From positions 124,001 to 188,000 of the forward strand of contig CAWHBT010000016.1 of NCBI GenBank assembly GCA_963827595.1: a DNA stretch of 64,000 nt. The letters run 5' to 3'. The translations under genes and the position numbers were made by a program. Position 1 is the first letter of the stretch. The number at the start of each line of letters is the position of its first letter. Source of the stretch: DATEDA01 sp963827595 (lineage in GTDB: Bacteria; Pseudomonadota; Gammaproteobacteria; Burkholderiales; SG8-39). The notes under the pieces were generated by a model that saw only the letters and a program-made list of their open reading frames with translations, searched no databases and had not been told where the DNA came from. Shown one piece after another: positions 55,175 to 63,542 of this stretch.

Positions 55175-55775
55175 GTTGCGAGGATTGCTCTTTGCGTTGT
55201 GCGCCGCCTGGAGCGCCGCGTCCGCGGCGGCCGGAACCGTTCTCGTCTACGGCGACAGCCTTTCGGCGGCGTACGGGATCAGCCAGAAGGACGGCTGGGT
55301 GAGTCTGCTCGGCGAGCGGCTGAAGCAGCGCGATTATACCGTCGTGAACGCGAGCATCTCCGGCGAGACCACGAGCGGCGGCGCGGCCCGCATCGGCGAT
55401 GCGCTGGAGCGGTTCCGGCCCGACATCGTCGTCCTCGCGCTCGGCGGCAACGACGGGCTGCGGGGGCTGCCGGTCGCCGAGATGAAGGCCAATCTGACGA
55501 AGATCGTTCGCGCCGCGCAGGCGCGCCAGGCGCGGGTGCTCGTCGTCGGCATGCGCGTTCCCCCGAACTACGGGCGGCGGTACACGGAGGAATTCTTCCA
55601 GGCGTTCGCGGAGGTCGCGAAGCAGCAGCAGGCGGCTTATGTGCCGTTCCTGCTCGAGGGCATCGGCGAGCGGCGCGAGCTGTTCCAGCCCGACCAGATC
55701 CACCCCACCGAAGCCGCGCAGCCGCTGATGCTCGAAACCGTGTGGAAGCCGCTGCAGCCGCTGCTCAGGAAGTAG
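55173..55775 (+). CDS. tesA: Arylesterase / thioesterase I (TesA-like SGNH hydrolase)
   Basis: A 200-residue periplasmic SGNH hydrolase. Signal peptide LLFALCAAWSAASAAAG, then block I VYGDSLSAAYGI (catalytic Ser), the GGNDGLRG block III Asn, and DQIHPT with the Asp-His pair near the C-terminus. TesA/TAP enzymes hydrolyse acyl-CoA, lysophospholipids and aryl esters. Divergent from ybbA with overlapping start codons; the same gene neighbourhood exists in E. coli. Confidence 0.93.
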   Translation: MLRGLLFALCAAWSAASAAAGTVLVYGDSLSAAYGISQKDGWVSLLGERLKQRDYTVVNASISGETTSGGAARIGDALERFRPDIVVLALGGNDGLRGLPVAEMKANLTKIVRAAQARQARVLVVGMRVPPNYGRRYTEEFFQAFAEVAKQQQAAYVPFLLEGIGERRELFQPDQIHPTEAAQPLMLETVWKPLQPLLRK

Positions 55776-55790
55776 CGGGTAGAATCGACG

Positions 55791-56894
55791 GTGCGAGTTT
55801 CCGCACCCAGCGCTCCCGTGAAGTTCCCCGAATCGACCAGCGTGCGCGAGATCGACCTCTTCGACGAGGTGATCGACGTCCGCTCGCCCGCGGAGTTCGC
55901 CGAGGACCACGTGCCGGGCGCGGCGAATCATCCGGTGCTCGACGACGCCGAGCGCGCCGAGGTGGGCACGCTGTACAAGCAGGTGTCGCCGTTCGACTCG
56001 AAGAAGCGTGGGGCGGTGATCGTCGCGCGCAACATCGCGCGCCATCTCGAGCAGACGTTCGTCCGGCGCGACCGCAGCTGGCGGCCGCTCGTCTACTGCT
56101 GGCGCGGCGGCGAGCGCTCCGGCGCCATGGTCCACGTGCTCCGCAAGATCGGCTGGCAGGCAACCCAGCTCCAGGGGGGCTACAAGGCCTACCGGCGGGA
56201 GGTGCTCGCGCAGCTCGAACGCCTCCCGCGCGAGTTCCGTTACGTCGTGCTCTGCGGCGAGACCGGCAGCGCGAAGAGCCGGCTGCTCGAGGCGCTCGGC
56301 ACCGCCGGCGCCCAGGTGCTCGATCTCGAGCGGCTGGCAGCCCATCGCGGCTCGGTGCTCGGCAACCTGCCGCACGCGCCGCAGCCGTCGCAGAAGCTGT
56401 TCGAGACGCAGCTGTGGGACGCGCTGCGCAAGCTCGATCCCCGCGCCCTCGTGTTCGTCGAGGCGGAGAGCAAGAAGATCGGTCAGCTGCAGGTGCCCGA
56501 CGCGCTGCTCGAGACGATGCGCGCCGGCGAGTGCGTGCGAGTCGAGGCGCCCCTCGCGGCGCGCGTCAAGTTCCTCATTGACGAGTACCGGCACTTCCTC
56601 GCCGATCCGGCGCAGCTCAAGGCGCAGCTCGACTGCCTGATCGGGTTGCACGGGCGCGAGGCGATCGGCGCCTGGCGAGCGCTGGCGGATCGCGGCGAGT
56701 GGGAGCAGCTGGTCGAGGCGCTGCTCGTCGCGCACTACGACCCGGCCTACCGCCGCTCGACGCACAAGAACTACGCCGGGCTCGCGACGGCGCAGGTGCT
56801 CCGGCCCGGTGACCTCTCCCCTGCCGCCATCGCCGGCCTGGCGGAGACGCTGCGCGCGTTCGCCGCGCGTGAACCCGCCGCCGCCCAGGCCTAG
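55791..56894 (+). CDS. selU: tRNA 2-selenouridine/geranyl-2-thiouridine synthase SelU (MnmH)
   Basis: A 367-residue two-domain enzyme: rhodanese domain with catalytic Cys103 in VYCWRGGERSGAM, and a P-loop domain with GETGSAKS at 156-163. The usual P-loop is GxTGSGKT, so the third glycine is replaced by Ala here. The enzyme replaces sulfur of tRNA wobble 2-thiouridine with selenium, using selenophosphate from SelD (not in window). GTG start; 15 bases after the TesA-like gene, in the same order as E. coli ybbB. Confidence 0.92.
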   Translation: MRVSAPSAPVKFPESTSVREIDLFDEVIDVRSPAEFAEDHVPGAANHPVLDDAERAEVGTLYKQVSPFDSKKRGAVIVARNIARHLEQTFVRRDRSWRPLVYCWRGGERSGAMVHVLRKIGWQATQLQGGYKAYRREVLAQLERLPREFRYVVLCGETGSAKSRLLEALGTAGAQVLDLERLAAHRGSVLGNLPHAPQPSQKLFETQLWDALRKLDPRALVFVEAESKKIGQLQVPDALLETMRAGECVRVEAPLAARVKFLIDEYRHFLADPAQLKAQLDCLIGLHGREAIGAWRALADRGEWEQLVEALLVAHYDPAYRRSTHKNYAGLATAQVLRPGDLSPAAIAGLAETLRAFAAREPAAAQA

Positions 56895-56913
56895 CGCGAC
56901 CGCGGGCCGATCA

Positions 56914-57837
56914 TCAGAAGCCGCCCAGCACCCGCAGGTGCTGGACGACGCTGCGCCCGAGCGCGGACAGCGCGTAGCCCCCTTCGAGGACCGACACGAT
57001 CCGTCCGCCCGCGTGGCGATCGGCGATGCGCTTTACCTGCTGCGTGACCCAGGCGTAGTCCTGGTCGACGAGCCGGAGCATCGCCATGTCGTCCTCGACG
57101 TGCGCGTCGAACCCGGCGGAGAAGAGAACGAGCTGGGGCTCGAAGTCGTCGAGCGCCGGCACCCAGCGGCTCTCGACCGCGTCGCGGAAGGCCTGGCTGC
57201 CGGCGCCCGCGGGCAGCGGCACGTTGACCATGTTCGGCGCCGGGTTATCGGTACCGCTGTAGGGATAGAACGGGTGCTGGAAGGTGCTGACCATCAGCGC
57301 CCGCTCGTCGTCGGAGAAAATGTCCTCGGTCCCGTTGCCGTGGTGGACGTCGAAATCGACGATCGCCACGCGCTCGAGCCCGTGGTGCTCCAGCGCGTGC
57401 CGCGCCGCCACCGCCACGTTGTTGAAGATGCAGAACCCCATCGCGCGGGTCCGCGTGGCGTGGTGGCCCGGCGGGCGAACGTTGCAGAACGCGCTCTCCG
57501 CCTCGCCGCCCAGCACCAGGTCGGTCGCGAGGACCGCGGCCCCGGCGGCGCGGAGCGCCGCGTTCCAGGTGCCGGGGCTCATCGCCGTGTCCGGGTCGAG
57601 GTGCACGATGCCCCGCTGCGGTGCCGCCGCGCGGATCGCATCGATGTACTCGCGCGGATGGACCCGCGCGAGCTGCTCGGCCGTGGCGAGCGGCGCCGCG
57701 TGGTGCTGCAGGTACCCGGCGATGCCGGACGCGATCAGCTGGTCGTCGATCGACGACAGCCGCGCCGGGCATTCCGGATGGTAGGCGCCCATGTCGTGCT
57801 GCATGCAATCGGCATGGCCGATGAACGCGGTTGCCAT
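56914..57837 (-). CDS. Histone deacetylase family protein (acetylpolyamine/acetoin-type hydrolase)
   Basis: A 307-residue zinc amidohydrolase with the class II-like core: RPPGHHATRTRAMGFCIFNN (tandem His), VDFDVHHGNGTEDIF (zinc ligands Asp and His), SAGFDAHVEDDMAMLRL (third ligand) and VLEGGYAL. Bacterial members deacetylate small amines or polyamines; the substrate here is unknown. Monocistronic, divergent from moxR. Confidence 0.93.
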   Translation of the reverse strand: MATAFIGHADCMQHDMGAYHPECPARLSSIDDQLIASGIAGYLQHHAAPLATAEQLARVHPREYIDAIRAAAPQRGIVHLDPDTAMSPGTWNAALRAAGAAVLATDLVLGGEAESAFCNVRPPGHHATRTRAMGFCIFNNVAVAARHALEHHGLERVAIVDFDVHHGNGTEDIFSDDERALMVSTFQHPFYPYSGTDNPAPNMVNVPLPAGAGSQAFRDAVESRWVPALDDFEPQLVLFSAGFDAHVEDDMAMLRLVDQDYAWVTQQVKRIADRHAGGRIVSVLEGGYALSALGRSVVQHLRVLGGF

Positions 57838-57927
57838 CGAATATTCCTCACTCCCCGCCGGAACCGATAGAAATCATAGCGCACGCGGGGCTACACTATT
57901 GCTTTGCCGCAGCTCCGCAGCTCGCCA

Positions 57928-58845
57928 ATGTCGTCGTCCCTCCAGCGCGTGACCCAGCAGGCCGGCCGGGTGATCCTCGGCAAGGAGCGCCAGATCCGCA
58001 TGGCGCTCGCGTGCCTGCTCGCCCGCGGCCACCTCCTGATCGAGGACCTGCCCGGCGTCGGCAAGACCACGCTCGCGCACGTGCTCGCGCGGTCGCTCGG
58101 GCTCGGCTTTCACCGCATCCAGTTCACGAGCGACCTGCTGCCGGCCGACATCCTCGGCGTGTCGATCTACGAGCGCGACTCGGCAACCTTCAAGTTCCAC
58201 CCCGGTCCGATCTTCGCCCAGCTGATCCTGGCCGACGAGGTGAACCGCGCGACGCCGAAGACCCAGAGCGCGCTGCTCGAGGCGATGGAAGAGCACCAGG
58301 TCACCGCCGAAGGCGAGACGCGGCGGCTGCCCGAGCCGTTCTTCGTCGTCGCCACCCAGAATCCATCGCATCAGGTCGGGACGTTCCCGCTGCCGGAGTC
58401 GCAGCTCGACCGCTTCCAGATGCGGATCGAGCTCGGCTATCCCGACCGCGACGCCGAGCGCGCGCTGCTCCAGGGCGTCGAGCGGCGCGACCTGATCGCC
58501 ACGCTCGAGCCGTGCCTCAGCCCGGGCGAGCTGGTCGAGCTGCAAAGCCTCGTGAAGCGGGTGCACATCGCGCCGGCGCTCTTCGACTACATCCAGGCGA
58601 TCGTCGAGCACACGCGGCGCTCGCCCGAGTTCGTGACCGGCCTGTCGCCGCGCGCCGCGCTGGCGCTCGCCGCGTGCGCGCGCGCCTGGGCGCTGATCGA
58701 TGGCCGCGACCACGTGCTGCCCGAGGACGTCCAGGCGGTGCTGCCCGGCGTCGCCACCCACCGGCTGCATCCCGTGGTGAACGGCGTGCGCCGCACGAGC
58801 TCCGACATCGCCGTCGGGCTCGTCGAGGCGGTGCCCATCCCCTGA
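57928..58845 (+). CDS. MoxR-family AAA+ ATPase
   Basis: A 305-residue AAA+ protein: Walker A LPGVGKTTLAH, Walker B LILADEVNRATPKTQ, and the MoxR motif TQNPSHQVGTFPLPESQLDRF. A TTG at 57904 in the same frame is an alternative start; the ATG gives the usual N-terminus. A TACACT -10-like element lies at 57892-57897. MoxR proteins act as chaperones with the DUF58 and transglutaminase partners that follow here. Confidence 0.93.
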   Translation: MSSSLQRVTQQAGRVILGKERQIRMALACLLARGHLLIEDLPGVGKTTLAHVLARSLGLGFHRIQFTSDLLPADILGVSIYERDSATFKFHPGPIFAQLILADEVNRATPKTQSALLEAMEEHQVTAEGETRRLPEPFFVVATQNPSHQVGTFPLPESQLDRFQMRIELGYPDRDAERALLQGVERRDLIATLEPCLSPGELVELQSLVKRVHIAPALFDYIQAIVEHTRRSPEFVTGLSPRAALALAACARAWALIDGRDHVLPEDVQAVLPGVATHRLHPVVNGVRRTSSDIAVGLVEAVPIP

Positions 58846-58877
58846 CGACGGGTCGCGAGAGCAAGCCGTAGGCGGTC

Positions 58878-59858
58878 ATGGACTTCCAGCGGATCCTGCA
58901 GCGCTCCCAGGTCTACCAGTTCTGGCGCTTCTTCTCGGGCCGGGCGGCGCCGGAGCGGGGGACCGTCGTCCTCACGCAGCACCGCGTGTACATCCTCCCG
59001 ACCCGCTATGGGGTGCTCTTCGGCGGGGCGCTCCTGCTCATGCTCATCGGCTCGATCAACTACCAGCTCTCGCTCGGCTACATCCTCACGTTTCTCCTCG
59101 CCAGCATGGGCGTCGTCTCGATCCTGCACACCTACCGCAACCTCGCGCATCTTGCCGTCAGCGCCGGCCGGGTGGAGCCGGCGTTCGCGGGCGGCGCCGT
59201 CCGGTTCCACCTCCACCTCGACAACCCCGGCAAGTTCGACCGCGTGGCCATCACCGCGAGCTTCGCGGCGGCCACCGACACGTTCGACGTGCCGGGACGC
59301 TCGAGCGCCCCGGCGGCGCTGTCGCTGCCGGCGCGGCACCGCGGCTGGCTGCAGCTGCCACGCGTGACGATCGAGACGCGCTATCCGGTCGGGCTGTGCC
59401 GGGCGTGGGGCTACGTCCAGCCGGACATGAAAGCCCTCGTCTACCCGCGGCCCGACGACTCGGCCCTGCCGCCGCTCACGTTCATCCCCGACCACGGCGA
59501 CGCGGCGCACGCCGGCACCGGCAGCGACGACTTCGCGGCGCTGCGCCCGTATCAGCGCGGGGACTCGCCGCGGCACATCGCCTGGAAGTCGGCCGCGCGC
59601 GAGCAGGTGCTCCTCACCAAGGTGTTCACCGGGCGCGGCGCCGCGGAACTCTGGCTCGATTTCGCCGCACTGCCGCCGTCGCTCGATCTCGAGGCGCGGT
59701 TGTCCCGCCTCACCCGGCAGGTGCTTCTCGCCGAGGCCGCGGGCGTCTCGTACGGGCTGCGGCTCCCCGGACGCGAGCTCGGCCCCGATCTCGGCGAGAG
59801 TCACTGCGACGCCTGTCTCAAGGCCCTGGCGCTGTTCGATGTCCGCGACAACGGTTGA
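58878..59858 (+). CDS. DUF58 domain protein
   Basis: A 326-residue protein with two membrane helices near residues 45-85 (YGVLFGGALLLMLIGS, LGYILTFLLASMGVVSILH) and a DUF58 core with DDFAALRPYQRGDSPRHIAWKSAAR. It overlaps the following transglutaminase gene by 20 bases. MoxR, DUF58 and transglutaminase genes are commonly co-transcribed; the biochemical role remains undefined. Confidence 0.92.
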   Translation: MDFQRILQRSQVYQFWRFFSGRAAPERGTVVLTQHRVYILPTRYGVLFGGALLLMLIGSINYQLSLGYILTFLLASMGVVSILHTYRNLAHLAVSAGRVEPAFAGGAVRFHLHLDNPGKFDRVAITASFAAATDTFDVPGRSSAPAALSLPARHRGWLQLPRVTIETRYPVGLCRAWGYVQPDMKALVYPRPDDSALPPLTFIPDHGDAAHAGTGSDDFAALRPYQRGDSPRHIAWKSAAREQVLLTKVFTGRGAAELWLDFAALPPSLDLEARLSRLTRQVLLAEAAGVSYGLRLPGRELGPDLGESHCDACLKALALFDVRDNG

Positions 59859-61851
59859 CGCCCGGGCAGAGCGTGCCGCGCGGTCGCCCGCAAGGGAGCC
59901 CCGAGGGGTCGTCGCTGAGCCGTCGCTGGCGCTGCCGGCGGCGCTGGTGCTCCTGACGGGCGTCGCGCTCGCCGCCGCGCCGCACGCGCTCCGCCTGCCG
60001 TGGTGGGTGACGCTGCTCGCGGCCGGGATGCTCGCGTGGCGCACCTGGGCCGCCTGGCGGAACGAGCGGCTGCCGCGGCGCTGGCTGCTGACGGTGCTGG
60101 TCGTCTGCGGGATGGGCGCCATCTACCTCAACTACCGCACGATCATCGGACGCGACGCCGGGGTCGCGCTGCTGGTGCTGTTCCTGTCGCTCAAGCTGAT
60201 GGAGACCAAGACCCGCCGCGACGCGGTGATCGTGACCTTCCTCTGCTACTTCCTCGCGCTGACGAACTTCTTCTACAGCCAGACGGTCGCCACCGCGGCG
60301 CTCACGCTCGCCACCGTGATCGCGCTCACCGCGAGCCTGGTCGCCATCCACGGTCCGCAGCGTCCGCTCCGGGAGGCCACGCGGCTCGCGGCGGTGCTGC
60401 TCGCGCAGGGCGTGCCGGTCATGGTCATCACGTTCTTCCTGTTCCCGCGCGTGCAGGGGCCGATGTGGGGCGTGCCGGTGGATGCATTCGGGGCGACGAC
60501 CGGGCTGTCCGACTCGATGACGCCCGGCAATATCAGCCTGCTCTCGCAGTCGGACGCAGTCGCCTTCCGGGCGAGCTTCGACGGCCCGCCGCCGGAGCGC
60601 AAGCGCCTGTACTGGCGCGGGCCGGTGTTCTGGCAGTTCGATGGCCGCACCTGGCGCGCGGGCGACGTTCGCGTTTCCGAGTTCGCGCGGTTCGAGCCGA
60701 TCGGCAGCGCGATCTTCTACGCCGTGACGCTCGAGCCGCACGAGCGGCAGTGGCTCTTCGCGCTGGAGATGCCCGCCAGGGTTCCGGCCGAGGCCGGCGC
60801 CACCGGCGACTTCCAGCTGCTCGCGCGCCGGCCCGTCCGCACCCGGATACGCTACGAGATGAGCTCGTTCCTGGAGTACCGGGCGACCGGCGGCGCGACG
60901 CCGGAGGAGCTCGCCGCGGCGCGCGCGCTCCCCGAAGGTTTCAATCCGCGCGCGGGGGCGCTCGCGCAGAGCTGGCGCCACGGAGCTCAGACTGACGAGC
61001 GCGTCGTCGCCGCCGCCGTCGACTGGTTCCGGCGCGCCGGGCTCGAGTACACGCTCGCGCCGCCGCCGCTCGGCCGCGACTCGATCGACGATTTCCTGTT
61101 CCAGACCAGAAGCGGCTTCTGCGAGCACTTCTCCTCCGCGTTCGCGGTGCTGATGCGCGCGGCCGGCGTGCCGGCGCGGATCGTGACCGGCTATCAGGGC
61201 GGCGAGGTGAACCCGATCGACGGCTACATGATCGTGCGGCAGTCCGACGCGCACGCGTGGGTCGAGGTGTGGCTCGCGGACGCCGGGTGGGTCCGCGTCG
61301 ATCCGACGGCAGCGGCCGTCCCGAGCCGGGTGGAGGCCGGACTCGCTGCGGCGGTGCCGCGCAGCGATCCGCTCCCGTTCCTGGTGCGCCCCGAGCTGTC
61401 CTGGCTGCGCACGCTGCGGTTCAACTGGGAGGCGCTGTCGAATTACTGGAACCAGTGGGTGGTCGGATACAACCTCGAGCGCCAGCGGGAGCTCCTCTCG
61501 CGTCTGGGCATGCCTTCGCCGTCGTGGGAGAAGATGGCGATGGCGCTGTTCTGGCTCGTCGGCCTCCTGGTGGCGGTCCTCTCGCTGTGGATGCTGCGGC
61601 GCTCGCACGACGAGGACCCCGTCGCCAAGGCCTGGCGCAAGTTCTGCGCCAAGCTCGCGCGCCGCGGCACCGAGCGGCGCGCGAGCGAGGGTCCGCGGGT
61701 CTTCGCCGCCCGCGCGGCCGCGGAGCAGCCCCACGCCGCCGGCCCCGTGCGCGAGATCATCGACCTCTACGTGAGCCTCCGCTACGGTCCCGCGCCGGAT
61801 CCGGCGCTCGTGGCGACCCTGCAGCAGCGGGTGCGGGAGTTCCGGGCATGA
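59839..61851 (+). CDS. DUF3488 / transglutaminase-like membrane protein (TgpA type)
   Basis: A 670-residue protein: five to six N-terminal membrane helices (DUF3488, residues ~30-210), a periplasmic transglutaminase-like domain with the catalytic Cys in RSGFCEHFSSAFAVLMRAAGVPARIVTGYQGG, His in SDAHAWVEVW and Asp in WVRVDPTAA, then a membrane helix (MALFWLVGLLVAVLSLWML, about 565-585) and a DUF4129-like tail. Pseudomonas TgpA is the characterised relative. Its TGA overlaps the first ATG of the repeat dimer. Confidence 0.93.
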   Translation: MSATTVDARAERAARSPAREPRGVVAEPSLALPAALVLLTGVALAAAPHALRLPWWVTLLAAGMLAWRTWAAWRNERLPRRWLLTVLVVCGMGAIYLNYRTIIGRDAGVALLVLFLSLKLMETKTRRDAVIVTFLCYFLALTNFFYSQTVATAALTLATVIALTASLVAIHGPQRPLREATRLAAVLLAQGVPVMVITFFLFPRVQGPMWGVPVDAFGATTGLSDSMTPGNISLLSQSDAVAFRASFDGPPPERKRLYWRGPVFWQFDGRTWRAGDVRVSEFARFEPIGSAIFYAVTLEPHERQWLFALEMPARVPAEAGATGDFQLLARRPVRTRIRYEMSSFLEYRATGGATPEELAAARALPEGFNPRAGALAQSWRHGAQTDERVVAAAVDWFRRAGLEYTLAPPPLGRDSIDDFLFQTRSGFCEHFSSAFAVLMRAAGVPARIVTGYQGGEVNPIDGYMIVRQSDAHAWVEVWLADAGWVRVDPTAAAVPSRVEAGLAAAVPRSDPLPFLVRPELSWLRTLRFNWEALSNYWNQWVVGYNLERQRELLSRLGMPSPSWEKMAMALFWLVGLLVAVLSLWMLRRSHDEDPVAKAWRKFCAKLARRGTERRASEGPRVFAARAAAEQPHAAGPVREIIDLYVSLRYGPAPDPALVATLQQRVREFRA

Positions 61852-61970
61852 GCGCGCCGGGCCGCCCCAAGCGCGAATCCCGAGCGCGTTGGCGCGAGGG
61901 TAGTCCAATGAGCGCGCCGGGCCGCCCCAAGCGCGAATCCTTGGCGCGAAGCGACAAGGTAGCCCAATGA
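61848..61970 (+). repeat. Coupling mini-ORF repeat, tandem dimer (copies 3 and 4)
   Basis: Two units in one open frame of 40 codons: MSAPGRPKRESRARWREGSP followed by MSAPGRPKRESLARSDKVAQ and a stop. The first ATG overlaps the TGA of the transglutaminase gene; the final TGA overlaps the ATG of mltB. The first unit has GAGGG and the second AAGG about 7 bases ahead of the next ATG. The second half of the first unit is diverged from the other copies. Confidence 0.9.
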
Positions 61971-62974
61971 GCCCGATGCGGCGCTTCCTGCGGCTTGCGT
62001 CCGCCGCGGTGCTCGCCGCCGCAGTCGCCGCGCCGGGCGTCGCCCAGACGTACGCCGACCATCCGGAGGCCCGCAAGTTCGTCGCCGAGATGGTCGAGCG
62101 GCACGGCTTCAAGCAGCGCGACCTCGAGCGGCTGTTCGCCGACGCCCGTTACGTCGACCAGGTGGTGACCCTGATCACGCCGCAGCCCCCCGGCGAGCGC
62201 TCGTGGCAGTCCTACCGGGAGCTGTTCGTGACCCAGCGCCGGATCGAGGGCGGAGCGCAGTTCTGGCGCCGCCATGCCCGCGCGCTCGCGCGGGCCGCCG
62301 AAACCTACGGCGTGCCGCCGGAGATCGTGGTCGCCATCATCGGTGTGGAGACCCAGTACGGCGCCAATACCGGGAACCACCGCGTGCTCGACGCGCTCGC
62401 CACGCTGGCGTTCGACTATCCGCGCCGTGCGGCCTACTTCCGCTCGGAGCTCGAGCAGTTCCTGCTGTTCGCCCGCGAGTCGGGCGCCGACGCGACGAGC
62501 TTTCGCGGCTCGTACGCCGGCGCGATCGGGATCCCGCAGTTCATGCCGGGCAGCATTCGGCGGTTCGGGGTCGACTTCGACGGCGACGGCCGGCGCGACC
62601 TGCGGGCGAGCCCTGCCGACGCGATCGGGAGCGTCGCCAACTTCCTGCGCGCCCACGGCTGGGCCGGCGGCGAGCCGATCGCGGTGCCGGCGCGAGTGAG
62701 CGGCGCCGCGCGCGGGCGTCTGCTGATCGGCGGCGGCGTCGATCCCCTGCACCGGGCCGACGAGCTGCGCGAGCTCGAGGTGGAGTTCGCCGACACGATC
62801 GAGCCGGATACGCCAGCGGTGCTGATCGAGCTCGCAACGCCGGGCGCGCCCGCGGAGTATCTCGTCGGCTTCTGGAACTTCTACGTGCTCACGCGTTACA
62901 ACCGTTCGAGCTTCTACGCCGCCGCGGTGCTCGAGCTCGCGCAGGGCGTCAAGGCCGCGCACGGTTCGCCCTGA
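61967..62974 (+). CDS. mltB: Lytic murein transglycosylase B
   Basis: A 335-residue periplasmic enzyme cleaving the MurNAc-GlcNAc bond. Signal peptide RRFLRLASAAVLAAAVAAPGVAQ with no lipobox, then the catalytic glutamate in VVAIIGVETQYGANTG, SFRGSYAGAIGIPQFMPGS and the C-terminal FWNFYVLTRYNRSSFYAAAV motif. Its start overlaps the end of the coupling-repeat dimer. Confidence 0.94.
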   Translation: MSPMRRFLRLASAAVLAAAVAAPGVAQTYADHPEARKFVAEMVERHGFKQRDLERLFADARYVDQVVTLITPQPPGERSWQSYRELFVTQRRIEGGAQFWRRHARALARAAETYGVPPEIVVAIIGVETQYGANTGNHRVLDALATLAFDYPRRAAYFRSELEQFLLFARESGADATSFRGSYAGAIGIPQFMPGSIRRFGVDFDGDGRRDLRASPADAIGSVANFLRAHGWAGGEPIAVPARVSGAARGRLLIGGGVDPLHRADELRELEVEFADTIEPDTPAVLIELATPGAPAEYLVGFWNFYVLTRYNRSSFYAAAVLELAQGVKAAHGSP

Positions 62975-62997
62975 CGGCCGCCGCAGCGCCCCCATCG

Positions 62998-63486
62998 ATG
63001 ACCCTCCCGCTCGAGATCCGGGCCGCGACCCGCGACGACGTCCCGACCCTGCTCGAGCTCGTCCGTGCGCTCGCCGAGTACGAACGGCTGACCCATCTCG
63101 TCGCGGCGGACGAGCGCGGGCTCGCGCGCGAGCTCTTCGGGCCGGCGCGCCACGCCGAGGCGATCCTGGGGTTTGCGAGTGGGACTGCGGTCGGCTTCGC
63201 GGTCTACTTCCACAACTTCTCGACGTTCCTCGGGCGCCCTGGTCTGTACCTCGAGGACCTGTTCGTGCGGCCCGAGCACCGGCGCCACGGCTACGGGCGG
63301 GCGCTGCTGCTGCACGTCGCGCGGCTCGCGCATGCGCGCGGGTGCGGCCGGTTCGAGTGGATGGCGCTCGACTGGAACGCGCCGGCGATCCGGTTCTACA
63401 AGTCGCTCGGCGCGGCCGAGCTGGCCGAGTGGCGCCTGTTCCGGGTCACCGGCGACGCACTCGCCCGGCTGGCGACCATGGAGTAG
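62998..63486 (+). CDS. GNAT-family N-acetyltransferase
   Basis: A 162-residue acetyltransferase resembling the diamine/spermidine N-acetyltransferase group: IRAATRDDVPTLLELVRALAEYERL at the start, GLYLEDLFVRPEHRRHGYGRALLLHVA as the acetyl-CoA motif, and LDWNAPAIRFYKSLGA. Substrate not certain. 23 bases after mltB; the ATG has no evident Shine-Dalgarno. Confidence 0.9.
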   Translation: MTLPLEIRAATRDDVPTLLELVRALAEYERLTHLVAADERGLARELFGPARHAEAILGFASGTAVGFAVYFHNFSTFLGRPGLYLEDLFVRPEHRRHGYGRALLLHVARLAHARGCGRFEWMALDWNAPAIRFYKSLGAAELAEWRLFRVTGDALARLATME

Positions 63487-63542
63487 CGCCGACTGGACGC
63501 GCCGCGCGCGCTGGGGCTCGCCCTCGGGGCGGCGCGGCCGGC

